Below, one piece after another: positions 6,257-13,451 of a stretch of 13,451 nucleotides of DNA. The position numbers and the translations under genes are program-made. The notes beneath the pieces were generated by a model. The model saw nothing but the letters and a program-made list of their open reading frames with translations, made no database searches and was not told the origin of the DNA. The stretch is from Micrococcaceae bacterium (GTDB lineage: Bacteria; Actinomycetota; Actinomycetes; Actinomycetales; Micrococcaceae). How positions within the stretch are numbered: the first letter of the stretch is position 1; each line of letters starts with the position of its first letter. Where the stretch lies: the NCBI GenBank assembly GCA_003486025.1, contig DNHA01000042.1:201-13651 (forward strand). Direction: 5' to 3'.

Positions 6257-6688
6257 ATGACAACATCCGGGGGAATCGAGAAGGTGCTGCGCGAAGCATC
6301 TATGCGGGTCACTCGTCCGCGCGTTGCGGTGCTTGGGGCGGTAACGGCTCATCCTCATGCGGATACCGAGACAATTATTGACGCGGTCCGTCAAGAGCAC
6401 CCCACGATTTCCCATCAAGCGGTGTACGACTCATTAAAACTGCTCACCGGCCTGGGACTGCTCCGCCAGATTCAACCCCATGGACATATCGCCCGCTACG
6501 AGGCCCGGGTGGGAGACAACCACCACCACGTGGTCTGCCGTAGCTGCGGAGCATTGGCGGATGTCGACTGCGCTGTTGGAGCTTCGCCGTGTCTGCACGC
6601 CTCCGATGACCACGGTTTCAGCATCGATGAGGCAGAAGTTATTTACTGGGGACTCTGTCCAGACTGCCAATCAGCCAAAACCGTGTAG
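6257..6688 (+). CDS. furA: Fur-family peroxide/metal-responsive repressor (FurA type)
   Basis: The 143-residue protein has normal Fur length. Residues 1-80 are a winged helix (recognition helix around SHQAVYDSLKLL, 52-63). The C-terminal dimerisation part has the HHH cluster (89-91) and two CXXC pairs, Cys94/Cys97 and Cys134/Cys137, which bind structural zinc in this family. It lies just upstream of katG in the same direction, the well-known actinobacterial furA-katG arrangement. There FurA represses its own promoter and katG and is released by peroxide oxidation or metal loss. The start is the first ATG of the conserved frame; it lacks a Shine-Dalgarno and may be leaderless. Zur-type regulators share the fold, but the katG neighbour decides for FurA. 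Confidence 0.92.
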   Translation: MTTSGGIEKVLREASMRVTRPRVAVLGAVTAHPHADTETIIDAVRQEHPTISHQAVYDSLKLLTGLGLLRQIQPHGHIARYEARVGDNHHHVVCRSCGALADVDCAVGASPCLHASDDHGFSIDEAEVIYWGLCPDCQSAKTV

Positions 6689-6742
6689 CCGGCTACATTT
6701 TCAATTTCAAAAGAAGTACCGCAAGGAACTAACCTTCATCTT

Positions 6743-6777
6743 CGCAGGCTGCTAATCTGCGGACGTGAAAAATCACG
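6743..6777 (+). other. Two small hairpins in the furA-katG intergenic RNA
   Basis: CGCAG (6743-6747) pairs with CTGCG (6757-6761), and CGTGA (6764-6768) with TCACG (6773-6777). Both lie within the 117-nt gap before katG and are not followed by a T-run, so read-through into katG is expected. In mycobacteria the furA-katG transcript is processed between the genes; a similar role here is a guess. Confidence 0.3.
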
Positions 6778-6805
6778 CCCAATTCAGTATCAGAAGGAAA
6801 ACTAC

Positions 6806-8983
6806 ATGTCAGAAACGACTGCAGGTCAGTGCCCAGTAGTAGGCGCCGGACGCGTTCACCCCACCCGGGGCAACGCGAACACCGAATGGTGGCCGAATAA
6901 GCTCAACCTGAAAGTTCTGTCCAAGAACCAGGAAGCCACCAACCCGCTGGATGCCGACTTCGACTACCCAGCAGCATTCGAAGCACTGGATTTCGCAGCG
7001 GTTAAGGCCGATATCGCCGAGCTGATGACCAAGTCCTATGACTGGTGGCCAGCGGACTTCGGCCACTACGGTCCATTCTTCATCCGTATGGCATGGCACG
7101 CAGCGGGCACCTACCGCTCCCACGACGGCCGCGGTGGCGCAGGCGCCGGTCAGCAGCGTTTTGCACCGCTGAACTCCTGGCCAGATAACGTGAACCTGGA
7201 TAAGGCACGTCGACTGCTGTGGCCAGTGAAGAAGAAGTACGGCCAGTCACTGTCCTGGGCCGACCTGATCATCTTGGCCGGTAACGTTTCCCTGGAAGAC
7301 ATGGGATTCGAAACCTTCGGTTACGCCGGCGGCCGCAAAGACGTCTGGGAAGCTGACGATGACGTGTACTGGGGCCCGGAAAAGGTCTGGCTGGAAAGCG
7401 AACGCTACACCGGTGCACGCAACCTTGAAGCTCCACTGGCAGCAGTCCAGATGGGCTTGATCTATGTCAACCCTGAGGGTCCAGATGGCGTCGCTGATCC
7501 GTTGGCCTCGGCCATCGACATCCGCGAAACCTTCCGCCGCATGGGCATGGATGACGAAGAAACCGTCGCGCTGATCGCCGGCGGCCACACCTTCGGCAAG
7601 ACCCACGGCGCGAGCGCCGAAACCCACAAGGGCGAGGACCCGGAGTCTGCTCCGTTGGAGATGCAGGGACTGGGCTGGAAGTCAGGCCACGGCACCGGCC
7701 ACGGCGATGACACCATCGGCTCAGGTCTCGAAGTGACCTGGACCTACCACCCAACCCGTTGGGACAACGAATTCTTCCACATCCTCTTCGCTTACGAGTG
7801 GGAGCTGTTCCACTCAGAGGCCGGTGCACAGCAGTGGCGTCCAAAGGACGGTGCTGGCGCCGATATGGTGCCGATGGCCCACAACCCGGCCGTGCGCCGC
7901 GAACCACGCATGCTGACCAGTGACCTGGCTCTGCGTTTCGACCCGGTTTACGGTCCGATCTCGCAGGATTTCAAGAACAATCCAGAGAAGTTCGCCGACG
8001 CTTTCGGCCGCGCCTGGTTTAAGCTGACTCACCGCGATATGGGCCCGAAGTCCCGTTACTTCGGCCCGGAAATTCCGGCAGAAGACCTGGCTTGGCAGGA
8101 TCCCCTGCCGGCAGCCCCTGCAGTAACTCTAGGCGCTACCGAGGTCGCTGCACTGAAGGCCCTCATTGCACAGTCAGGCCTTTCGGTACAGCAGTTGGTT
8201 TCCACCGCATGGAAGGCAGCTGCAAGCTTCCGTTCCTCGGATAAGCGTGGTGGCGTCAACGGTGGCCGTATCCGATTGGAACCACAGGTTTCCTGGAGCG
8301 TGAACCAGCCAGAACAGCTCAAGGTCGTCATCACCGTCCTTGAACAGATCGTGGAAGAGTTCAACGCAACCTCTGCCATCAAGACTTCCTTCGCAGACGT
8401 TGTAGTTTTGGCCGGCAACGTCGGTGTTGAGCAGGCAGCCTTGGCTGCCGGCCAGCAGATCGAGGTTCCATTCACCCCGGGCCGCGTTGACGCAACCCAG
8501 GAACAGACCGACGTGGAGCAGTTCGCTTGGCTGGAGCCGGTCTCCGACGGCTTCCGCAACTACGATTCCGAGTTCTTGAATCTACCTCCGGAATACCTGC
8601 TCATTGACCGCGCTAACCTGCTGGGCCTTAACGCACCGGAGATGACCGTACTGCTCGGTGGTCTGCGTGTACTGGGCAACAACTGGGATGGCTCGAACTA
8701 CGGCGTCTTCACCGATACCCCGGGCGCGTTGACCAACGACTTCTTCGCGAACCTGATGGAACTGGGCCTTGAGTGGACCCCGGACGCCGAAGAGAAGACC
8801 TACGCCACCACCGACGGCCGCTGGGTTGGCAGCCGCGTGGATCTGGTGTTCGGCTCAAACTCCGAGCTGCGCGCGTTGGCCGAGGTATACGCGGCCGATG
8901 ATGCGAAGGAGACCTTTGCTACGGACTTCGCCGCAGCCTGGGCCAAGCTCATGGATGCCGACCGCTTTGAACTGCGCAAGTAA
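6806..8983 (+). CDS. katG: Catalase-peroxidase
   Basis: The 725-residue bifunctional haem enzyme destroys hydrogen peroxide and has broad peroxidase activity; it is cytoplasmic. Visible are both tandem peroxidase domains. The N-terminal one is active: distal Arg94, Trp97 and His98 ([11 protein letters not shown]), and proximal His261 in [10 protein letters not shown]. The Met-Tyr-Trp crosslink set needed for catalase activity is complete: Trp97, Tyr220 ([12 protein letters not shown]) and Met246 (FRRMGM). Ser306 corresponds to Ser315 of the Mycobacterium tuberculosis enzyme. The C-terminal domain lacks the haem ligands, as usual. The start is supported by AAGGA 8 nt upstream. The gene lies 117 bp downstream of furA and is presumably derepressed together with it by peroxide. 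It ends at a strong terminator. Confidence 0.97.
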   Translation: MSETTAGQCPVVGAGRVHPTRGNANTEWWPNKLNLKVLSKNQEATNPLDADFDYPAAFEALDFAAVKADIAELMTKSYDWWPADFGHYGPFFIRMAWHAAGTYRSHDGRGGAGAGQQRFAPLNSWPDNVNLDKARRLLWPVKKKYGQSLSWADLIILAGNVSLEDMGFETFGYAGGRKDVWEADDDVYWGPEKVWLESERYTGARNLEAPLAAVQMGLIYVNPEGPDGVADPLASAIDIRETFRRMGMDDEETVALIAGGHTFGKTHGASAETHKGEDPESAPLEMQGLGWKSGHGTGHGDDTIGSGLEVTWTYHPTRWDNEFFHILFAYEWELFHSEAGAQQWRPKDGAGADMVPMAHNPAVRREPRMLTSDLALRFDPVYGPISQDFKNNPEKFADAFGRAWFKLTHRDMGPKSRYFGPEIPAEDLAWQDPLPAAPAVTLGATEVAALKALIAQSGLSVQQLVSTAWKAAASFRSSDKRGGVNGGRIRLEPQVSWSVNQPEQLKVVITVLEQIVEEFNATSAIKTSFADVVVLAGNVGVEQAALAAGQQIEVPFTPGRVDATQEQTDVEQFAWLEPVSDGFRNYDSEFLNLPPEYLLIDRANLLGLNAPEMTVLLGGLRVLGNNWDGSNYGVFTDTPGALTNDFFANLMELGLEWTPDAEEKTYATTDGRWVGSRVDLVFGSNSELRALAEVYAADDAKETFATDFAAAWAKLMDADRFELRK

Positions 8984-8998
8984 GTAGTTTCCAGGCTC

Positions 8999-9044
8999 AA
9001 AACTGCGGCCGCCACTCCTTCATTGGGGTGGCGGCCGCAGTTTT
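8999..9044. terminator. Bidirectional intrinsic terminator between katG and ogt
   Basis: A 17-bp perfect GC-rich stem (8999-9015 with 9028-9044), extended inward by three more pairs, has T-runs after it on the plus strand (9041-9045 and 9048-9052) and an A-run before it. It lies between the convergent stops of katG (8983) and ogt (9058). Confidence 0.92.
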
Positions 9045-9057
9045 TGGTTTTTCCAAC

Positions 9058-9690
9058 CTAAAACAGCACTGGTTCCGATTGCGCCTGTCTTTGCGGGTTT
9101 TCAAGTTCCAGCAGCTGCAGCTTGGTGGGCAATCCGCCAAGGTACCCGCCCAGCGAACCATCGGTGCGCAGGACTCTGTGGCAGGGCAGGACAATCGGCA
9201 GTGGATTGGTCGCGCAGGCGGTGCCCACGGCGCGCACCGCTTTTGGATTGCCAATCTTCTCTGCCACCTGCGCGTAGCTCAGGGTCTGCCCGTAGCCAAT
9301 CTGTCCCAGTTCCAATTGCACGCTTCGGCGAAAATCCGTAGATAGCCTCAGGTCCAGCGGGAGCTGGAATTCGTGCCGTGTGCCAGCAAAATATTCCTCA
9401 AGCTGGCGCGCTGCCCCATCGAGTTTTGCAGGTGCTTTCAGGATTCGCGGGCTCACCTTAGCCGCAAGGCTTTCAAGGATATGGTCATGGCCTTCGATTT
9501 CAAAAGCAACTCTGACCAGTCCGGTCACGGTGCTGGCCAGCAGCAGTTTTCCGATTGGCGTATCAAGCACCCGGTAGGAAATGTCGGTCAGCTGTGATTT
9601 ATCTGCTTCGGCTTCCAGGCGTGAATGCAGTTGGGCCAGCATCGTAGTCTCCTCGGCGTTGGGACCGGAATTCACTGTGTTAATGTTCAT
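9058..9690 (-). CDS. ogt: Methylated-DNA--[protein]-cysteine S-methyltransferase (O6-alkylguanine-DNA alkyltransferase)
   Basis: The 210-residue suicide repair protein moves alkyl groups from O6-alkylguanine in DNA to its own cysteine. The N-terminal domain starts around YRVLDTPIGKLLLAST (39-54). The C-terminal active domain shows GQTLSYAQVAEKIGNPKAVRAVG (134-156) with the arginine finger Arg153, and the active-site PCHRV with Cys170. The approximately 35-residue N-terminal extension is somewhat longer than usual. The ATG overlaps the stop of the upstream sigma-factor gene (ATGA, 9690-9687) and has GGGAG seven bases before it inside that gene, so the two are translationally coupled. There is no Ada-type regulatory domain, so the sigma factor is the natural candidate for control. 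Confidence 0.93.
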   Translation of the reverse strand: MNINTVNSGPNAEETTMLAQLHSRLEAEADKSQLTDISYRVLDTPIGKLLLASTVTGLVRVAFEIEGHDHILESLAAKVSPRILKAPAKLDGAARQLEEYFAGTRHEFQLPLDLRLSTDFRRSVQLELGQIGYGQTLSYAQVAEKIGNPKAVRAVGTACATNPLPIVLPCHRVLRTDGSLGGYLGGLPTKLQLLELENPQRQAQSEPVLF

Positions 9691-10184
9691 CTTGTTGCTC
9701 CCGGGGCTTGTGCCTCATCCAGCTTGCTTCGTAATTTCTTGATTCCGTCGGCCGCCGCTCGCCGAGCAGCTTCCGGCGTCCCCGAGAGCACTTCGGCAAT
9801 TTGCGCATAACTTAATCCGCCAAGATACCTGTATGCGATTACTAGCCGTTGTTTTTCGGGCAGCGTTTTGACCACTTGCCAGAGTTCCAGATTCTCTAGC
9901 TCCTGCGCCGGAGTCCCGGCTTGGACGCCGTCGCCGATTCCGACCTCCGCTTGCACGATTTCGGGTCGATGCCTGCGCAGTTCGTCAATGGCTTTACGGT
10001 GGGCAATGCGCACCAGCCAAGCCTGCACGTTGGCTTCCTGAGCCAACTGGGGATAGGCCTTGAGCGCCGAGAGAAAGGTTTCAGACCAGGCATCTTGAGC
10101 GCGGTGCTCATCGAGCAGCGCGCGGCACACTCGCAGGACGCTGAGTCCATGGGTCTGCACGACCCGTTCGAATGGTTGCTTCAT
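9687..10184 (-). CDS. Sigma-70 family RNA polymerase sigma factor (ECF-like, two-domain)
   Basis: The 165-residue protein has region 2 at about residues 5-75, including AQDAWSETFLSALKAYP and the promoter-melting/-10 helix VQAWLVRIAHRKAIDELRRH (53-72). Region 4 at about 105-157 has LPEKQRLVIAYRYLGGLSYA (110-129) and a helix-turn-helix. Domains 1 and 3 are absent, as in ECF factors. No anti-sigma factor gene is adjacent; instead the gene overlaps ogt by four bases. The start is backed by GAGGAG five bases before the ATG. Inference: it may drive its own operon in response to alkylation or other DNA stress, or its role may have become mainly local. The nearest upstream gene on this strand, the histidine phosphatase, ends 99 bp away. 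Confidence 0.87.
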   Translation of the reverse strand: MKQPFERVVQTHGLSVLRVCRALLDEHRAQDAWSETFLSALKAYPQLAQEANVQAWLVRIAHRKAIDELRRHRPEIVQAEVGIGDGVQAGTPAQELENLELWQVVKTLPEKQRLVIAYRYLGGLSYAQIAEVLSGTPEAARRAAADGIKKLRSKLDEAQAPGATR

Positions 10185-10283
10185 GTGGCTCCTCGTTGGC
10201 GGCTGTCACTAGGTAAACGTACCGTGCGGCCATTTTGTGAGGTGCGTGAGCCAACTATTTCAAAAACTTTGCGTCGCTGAATT

Positions 10284-10847
10284 TCAGTGAGCGGTGATGA
10301 GGCCTAATTCTTCGCGCAGTTCACGCATCCGGTCAAGATCAACTTCCAGCAGCTCCCCATTGGCCACTCCCTCATGGATGCGTACCCCGGCGAGCGCGTC
10401 GCGCACAATCCGCATGGCAGCGCCGTGGCTGATGACCAAGATCTTTCGCCCAGGGTTCTCCTGCACTAGGACGGACAAGGCACCAAGCATGCGGTGCAAG
10501 ACGGTTTCTCTGTCTTCAGTTTCAGCAGCAAGAGCCGCCGCTTCGACTTCGCTGACTTCAGCCATGATCCGGCCTTCAAGCGGGCCGAAGCCTCGCTCAA
10601 TCACGTCCGTGGCAGGCGACGCATGTTCAACGTCAAGTTCTGCTGCGATCAGCGTGGCTGTTTCTTGAGCCCGCGTCAGCGGAGAAGCGACTACCAGATC
10701 CCAATTCTGGCCCCTCAGATCCCTGCCAAGCTCCCGCGCTTGCGCTCGACCGGTGTCGTTTAGATCGATATCGGTGCGTCCTTGCATGCGCCCGGCAAGG
10801 TTCCAATCGGTCTGCCCATGCCTGATCAAAGCTAACGCTGTATCCAT
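10284..10847 (-). CDS. Histidine phosphatase family protein (phosphoglycerate-mutase-like)
   Basis: The 187-residue protein has the RHG motif at the N-terminus (LIRHGQTDWN, 7-16; phosphorylated His10 and Arg9), Arg59 in ASPLTRAQETA, the acid residue Glu84 and the second His141 in ISHGAAMRIV. These are the full catalytic set of the family. It is probably a small-molecule phosphatase; the substrate is unknown, and a true metabolic phosphoglycerate mutase is unlikely at this length. The frame continues upstream to a TTG at 10901, but the RHG motif normally begins within about 10 residues of the start, so the ATG at 10847 is chosen even though its Shine-Dalgarno is weak. The gene is divergent from metY and on the same strand as the sigma/ogt pair. 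Confidence 0.85.
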   Translation of the reverse strand: MDTALALIRHGQTDWNLAGRMQGRTDIDLNDTGRAQARELGRDLRGQNWDLVVASPLTRAQETATLIAAELDVEHASPATDVIERGFGPLEGRIMAEVSEVEAAALAAETEDRETVLHRMLGALSVLVQENPGRKILVISHGAAMRIVRDALAGVRIHEGVANGELLEVDLDRMRELREELGLITAH

Positions 10848-10909
10848 AGCTCGAGCATAAGCTAACCTCTGAGCCCTGCCCGAATCGGATTCCTCCTTCA
10901 AGAACCGAA

Positions 10910-10938
10910 ACTTTAGGACTCATAGTTGGGTCATCCAA
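10910..10938 (-). promoter_or_regulatory. Weak candidate promoter for the histidine phosphatase gene
   Basis: On the minus strand TTGGAT (10938-10933) is followed after 17 bp by TAAAGT (10915-10910). It is in the right place upstream of the coding frame, but both elements are partial matches. Confidence 0.25.
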
Positions 10939-10961
10939 GGACATATTGACAGACTGTTACT

Positions 10962-11054
10962 AACCATCCCGAGCGGCCGAGAGATCTGGTTTGATGACGC
11001 CGCAGCAACCTGCCACAGCCGGTGGACCAGGTGCTACCGCCAGAACCGATGGAG
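10962..11054 (+). promoter_or_regulatory. SAM-I (S-box) riboswitch in the metY leader
   Basis: P1 pairs CCATC (10964-10968) with GATGG (11048-11052). The kink-turn arm contains GAGCGGCCGAGAGATCTGG. Then come GATGACGCCGCAGCAACC (10993-11010), a good hairpin in which CCTG-CCAC pairs with GTGG-A-CCAGG, and GGTGCTACCGCCAG. metY is a classic S-box target, so this copy anchors the identification of the other two. The metY ATG lies 86 nt after the aptamer. No clear U-tailed terminator is seen, so either translational control or a Rho-type mechanism is possible. Confidence 0.9.
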
Positions 11055-11140
11055 CTGCTTTCCACTGGATTCCAGGGGTTAAGCGACATTGATCCGGGAT
11101 TCCTGCCGAAGCATCAATCGACAAGGAGTCGTACGCCACC

Positions 11141-12505
11141 ATGGCTGACCACAAGTTTGGATTTCGCACCCGCGCACTGCATGCCGGAGGCACACCCGAC
11201 GCGGAGCACGGCGCACGCGCTGTGCCGATCTACCAGAGCACTTCATTTGTCTTCAAAGACACCGATGACGCAGCTAATCTCTTCGCGCTGCAAAAGTACG
11301 GGAACATCTACTCGCGCATCGGCAACCCCACGGTGGCAGCATTCGAGGAGCGCATGGCGTCACTCGAAGGCGGCATCGGCGCGGTAGCCACCGCCTCGGG
11401 TATGGCAGCTGAGTTTGTCACCTTCGCGGCACTGGCTCAGTCCGGGGACCACATCGTTGCTTCCTCCAAACTCTATGGAGGAACCATCACCCAGCTGGAC
11501 GTGTCCCTGCGCCGCTTCGGGATCGAGACAACCTTCATCGATTCCAATGACGCTGCAGATTTTGAGGCGGCAATCCAAGAGAACACCAAGGCCGTTTACA
11601 CGGAAATCGTGGCAAACCCTTCGGGCGACATCGCTGACCTGAAGGGTCTGGCAGAGGTCGCTCACCGCCATCACATCCCGCTGGTGGTTGACTCGACGTT
11701 GACCCCGCCGTACCTGTTGCGCCCCATTGAGCATGGCGCGGACATCGTGATCCACTCGGCCACGAAGTTCATCGGAGGCCACGGCACCACCTTGGGCGGC
11801 GTCGTCATCGAGGCTGGCACCTTCGACTGGGGCAATGGCAAGTTCCCCACCATGACCGAACCCGTACCAAGCTACGGCAACGTGTCGTGGTGGGATAACT
11901 TCGGCGAATATGGATTCCTGACCAAATTGCGCAGCGAGCAGCTACGGGATTTCGGCCCTTCCCTGCCTGCGCAGTCGGCATTCCAGTTGCTGCAGGGTCT
12001 GGAGACCCTGCCGCAGCGTATGGATAACCACCTGGCCAACGCAAAGCAGGTCGCCGCGTGGCTCGAAGCCGATGACCGCGTGACCTATGTCAATTACGCG
12101 GGGCTCGAGTCCCACCCCCAATATGCCCGCGCCGCCGAATTACTGCCTATGGGCGTTGGTTCGGTCTTCAGTTTCGGAGTAAAGGGTGGACGCGAGGCTG
12201 GCACCAAGTTCATCGAAGCTTTGCAGCTGGCAAGCCACTTGGCCAATATCGGTGATGCTCGTACCTTGGTATTGCACCCGGGTTCCACGACGCACCAGCA
12301 GCTGAGCGCCGAGCAGATGGTCGCGGCAGGAGTTCCTGAAGATCTGATCCGCCTCTCCGTCGGCTTGGAAGATGTTGAAGATATTCTCTGGGATCTGGAT
12401 CAGGCGCTGGCCGCTTCCCAGAAAACCGCAGCCCAGCTGGACGAGGCTCCTACCTATGACGGCGCTGCCTGCGCCGTGCCAGCAGCTTCAAAGGGAGCAA
12501 ACTAA
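11141..12505 (+). CDS. metY: O-acetylhomoserine (O-acetylserine) sulfhydrylase, PLP enzyme
   Basis: The 454-residue cytoplasmic Cys/Met-metabolism PLP enzyme converts O-acetylhomoserine plus sulfide to homocysteine and acetate: direct sulfhydrylation in methionine synthesis. Motifs: LHAGGTPD (13-20), YQSTSFVF (31-38), YSRIGNPT (57-64) for phosphate binding, ATASGMAAEF (83-92), Asp184 in VVDSTLTPPYL, and the PLP lysine Lys209 in HSATKFIGGHGTT. The length above 430 residues and the IPLVVDSTLTPP/GGVVIEAG pattern fit MetY rather than MetB or MetZ. The Shine-Dalgarno AAGGAG (11121-11126) is 14 bases from the ATG, which is long, but no other in-frame start fits. SAM represses it through the riboswitch at 10962-11054. 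It overlaps the next gene by one base. Confidence 0.95.
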   Translation: MADHKFGFRTRALHAGGTPDAEHGARAVPIYQSTSFVFKDTDDAANLFALQKYGNIYSRIGNPTVAAFEERMASLEGGIGAVATASGMAAEFVTFAALAQSGDHIVASSKLYGGTITQLDVSLRRFGIETTFIDSNDAADFEAAIQENTKAVYTEIVANPSGDIADLKGLAEVAHRHHIPLVVDSTLTPPYLLRPIEHGADIVIHSATKFIGGHGTTLGGVVIEAGTFDWGNGKFPTMTEPVPSYGNVSWWDNFGEYGFLTKLRSEQLRDFGPSLPAQSAFQLLQGLETLPQRMDNHLANAKQVAAWLEADDRVTYVNYAGLESHPQYARAAELLPMGVGSVFSFGVKGGREAGTKFIEALQLASHLANIGDARTLVLHPGSTTHQQLSAEQMVAAGVPEDLIRLSVGLEDVEDILWDLDQALAASQKTAAQLDEAPTYDGAACAVPAASKGAN

Positions 12506-12999
12506 TGAGCACTGAGCAACGTACTTGGCAGGGCCCTGGCGCTGCAGAACGCCTGAACATTCTGCATGAAACAAAGTCCATTGCTATCGTTGGTGCCTCA
12601 AATAAGCCATCGCGCGCCAGCTACTTTGTCGCCACATATCTCTTGTCTTCCTCGAAGTACAAGGTATATTTCATCAACCCCGTGCTGGACGAGATTCTCG
12701 GGCAGCCGGTCTACAAGTCATTAGCTGATCTGCCGGAGACCCCTGATCTGGTCGAGGTTTTCCGCAAACATGATGACCTACCCACCGTGCTGGATGAAGC
12801 GCTGGCCGTGGGCGCAAAAACCCTGTGGTTGCAGCTTGGTTCGTGGCATGAGGAGGTAGCCGCGCGCGCCGAGGCTGCCGGGATGAACGTGGTCATGGAC
12901 CGCTGCGTCAAGATTGAGCATGCCCGCTTCCATGGTGGCTTGCGTCTTGCCGGGTTCAACACCGGGGTGATCTCCTCTAAGCGCCAGCTGCTGGCATAG
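12505..12999 (+). CDS. CoA-binding (YccU-like) domain protein, co-operonic with metY
   Basis: The 164-residue single Rossmann-type domain has the nucleotide loop SIAIVGASNKPSRASY (25-40), YKVYFINPVLDEILGQPVY (52-70), TLWLQLG (106-112) and the family's MDRCVKIEHARF (131-142). Members bind CoA and are otherwise uncharacterised, so the function is unknown. The start codon shares its A with the metY stop (TAATG), and GGGAG lies eight bases upstream inside metY, so the two are translated together and both fall under the SAM riboswitch. The cysteine in the MDRC motif is conserved in the family. A role in methionine or acetyl-CoA metabolism follows only from position. Confidence 0.88.
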   Translation: MSTEQRTWQGPGAAERLNILHETKSIAIVGASNKPSRASYFVATYLLSSSKYKVYFINPVLDEILGQPVYKSLADLPETPDLVEVFRKHDDLPTVLDEALAVGAKTLWLQLGSWHEEVAARAEAAGMNVVMDRCVKIEHARFHGGLRLAGFNTGVISSKRQLLA

Positions 13000-13022
13000 A
13001 GTTCCAGATATTTCCATTCTTG

Positions 13023-13056
13023 CCGGAGCCTGTGGTGAAGTCACCGCAGGCTCCGG
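13023..13056 (+). terminator. Terminator hairpin after the metY operon
   Basis: CCGGAGCCTG (13023-13032) pairs with CAGGCTCCGG (13047-13056), and the stem continues inward through GGTGA/TCACC to a four-base loop. It lies 24 bases after the stop of the CoA-binding gene. Only a short T-run follows (13060-13062). Confidence 0.75.
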
Positions 13057-13215
13057 ACATTTGGGCTGGCATCCTCACCGCTCCAATCCCTCACTCGGAA
13101 GCATCGCATGGTGCTAAGGGGCGAGATCAGATATCTACATAACGATTCAGAGGATTTTTCCTGCCTGCGGGATGGTCGAATTGATTTCAGCTGGTAAAGG
13201 CGAAAAGGTAAATAT

Positions 13216-13451
13216 ATGCTTTCCCGCTCCCGCGCCAACGCGGTTATTTCCGTACTTTGCTGTGTCCTTTTCCTCACCAGCTGCGGTTCTCCAATAACCC
13301 AACAGGTTTCCCGGGCAGGCCACGCGGTTGCAGGTTTCTTTGCCAATACCTCCTCCGCCCGAAGCGAAGGCTCCATGCAGGTCGCACGGGGAGCGGATTT
13401 CAGTGAGGTTCCCACCGTGCAGGCCCCTGCCACCGCAATGGTGCTCAAACC
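13216..13451 (+). CDS. Lipoprotein, N-terminal part only (cut by window edge)
   Basis: ATG at 13216 with AAAAGG (13203-13208) seven bases upstream; 78 codons are open to the right edge. The N-terminus has arginines at positions 4 and 6, a hydrophobic core (9-19) and a lipobox LTSC with Cys23, so it is a type II signal peptide and the product is an exported, lipid-anchored protein. The following 55 residues are low in recognisable motifs (ITQQVSRAGHAVAGFFANTS and on). The function cannot be assigned from this fragment. It follows the metY operon terminator by 159 bp, so it is probably a separate unit. Confidence 0.75.
   Translation, partial: MLSRSRANAVISVLCCVLFLTSCGSPITQQVSRAGHAVAGFFANTSSARSEGSMQVARGADFSEVPTVQAPATAMVLK

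Noticed and set aside
6743..6777. Terminator between furA and katG
   Set aside because: The stems are only five base pairs and have no T-run after them; the genes are in the classic co-directional arrangement, so read-through is more likely.
10848..10901. TTG at 10901 as the start of the histidine phosphatase
   Set aside because: It would add 18 residues before the RHG motif with no family match, and the strong AAGGAGG would lie inside the coding sequence instead of before it.

Overview
The window looks like chromosomal DNA of a high-GC Gram-positive actinobacterium of the Arthrobacter/Glutamicibacter type. The supporting signs are a moderately high GC content, a furA-katG pair, a BetP-like BCCT carrier, actinobacterial-style S-box (SAM-I) leaders and a sigma factor/ogt pair. 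The genus is inferred from overall gene style; there is no rRNA or other decisive marker. I saw no tRNA, rRNA, CRISPR array, transposase or phage gene.

Layout. Positions 1-1203 (minus) hold a DszC/SfnB-like flavin monooxygenase of the acyl-CoA dehydrogenase fold, cut at its C-terminus by the window edge. It has its own S-box riboswitch directly upstream. About 270 bp away a second S-box points the other way and leads into an acetyl-CoA synthetase gene (acs, 1841-3805, plus). A 21-bp perfect hairpin separates acs from a convergent BCCT osmolyte transporter (3877-5730, minus). The BCCT gene is followed upstream by a roughly 530-bp gene-free stretch with several inverted repeats. Next come furA (6257-6688) and katG (6806-8983), a peroxide-defence pair that ends in a strong bidirectional terminator. 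On the minus strand follow a sigma-70-like factor translationally coupled to an O6-alkylguanine-DNA alkyltransferase (10184 down to 9058) and a histidine phosphatase (10847 down to 10284). The right part is a third S-box leader, metY (11141-12505), an overlapping CoA-binding-domain gene (12505-12999), a terminator, and the start of a lipoprotein gene cut by the right edge.

How the genes fit together. Three SAM-sensing leaders in 13 kb make this a methionine/sulfur neighbourhood. MetY makes homocysteine from O-acetylhomoserine and releases acetate. The monooxygenase belongs to a family that attacks organosulfur compounds. The unexpected member is acs. The first 29 nt of its riboswitch are identical to the start of the metY riboswitch, which suggests that acetate activation is part of the SAM-starvation response, perhaps to recycle MetY-derived acetate to acetyl-CoA for homoserine acetylation. 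The middle of the window is separate stress biology: osmolyte uptake, peroxide detoxification and alkylation repair.
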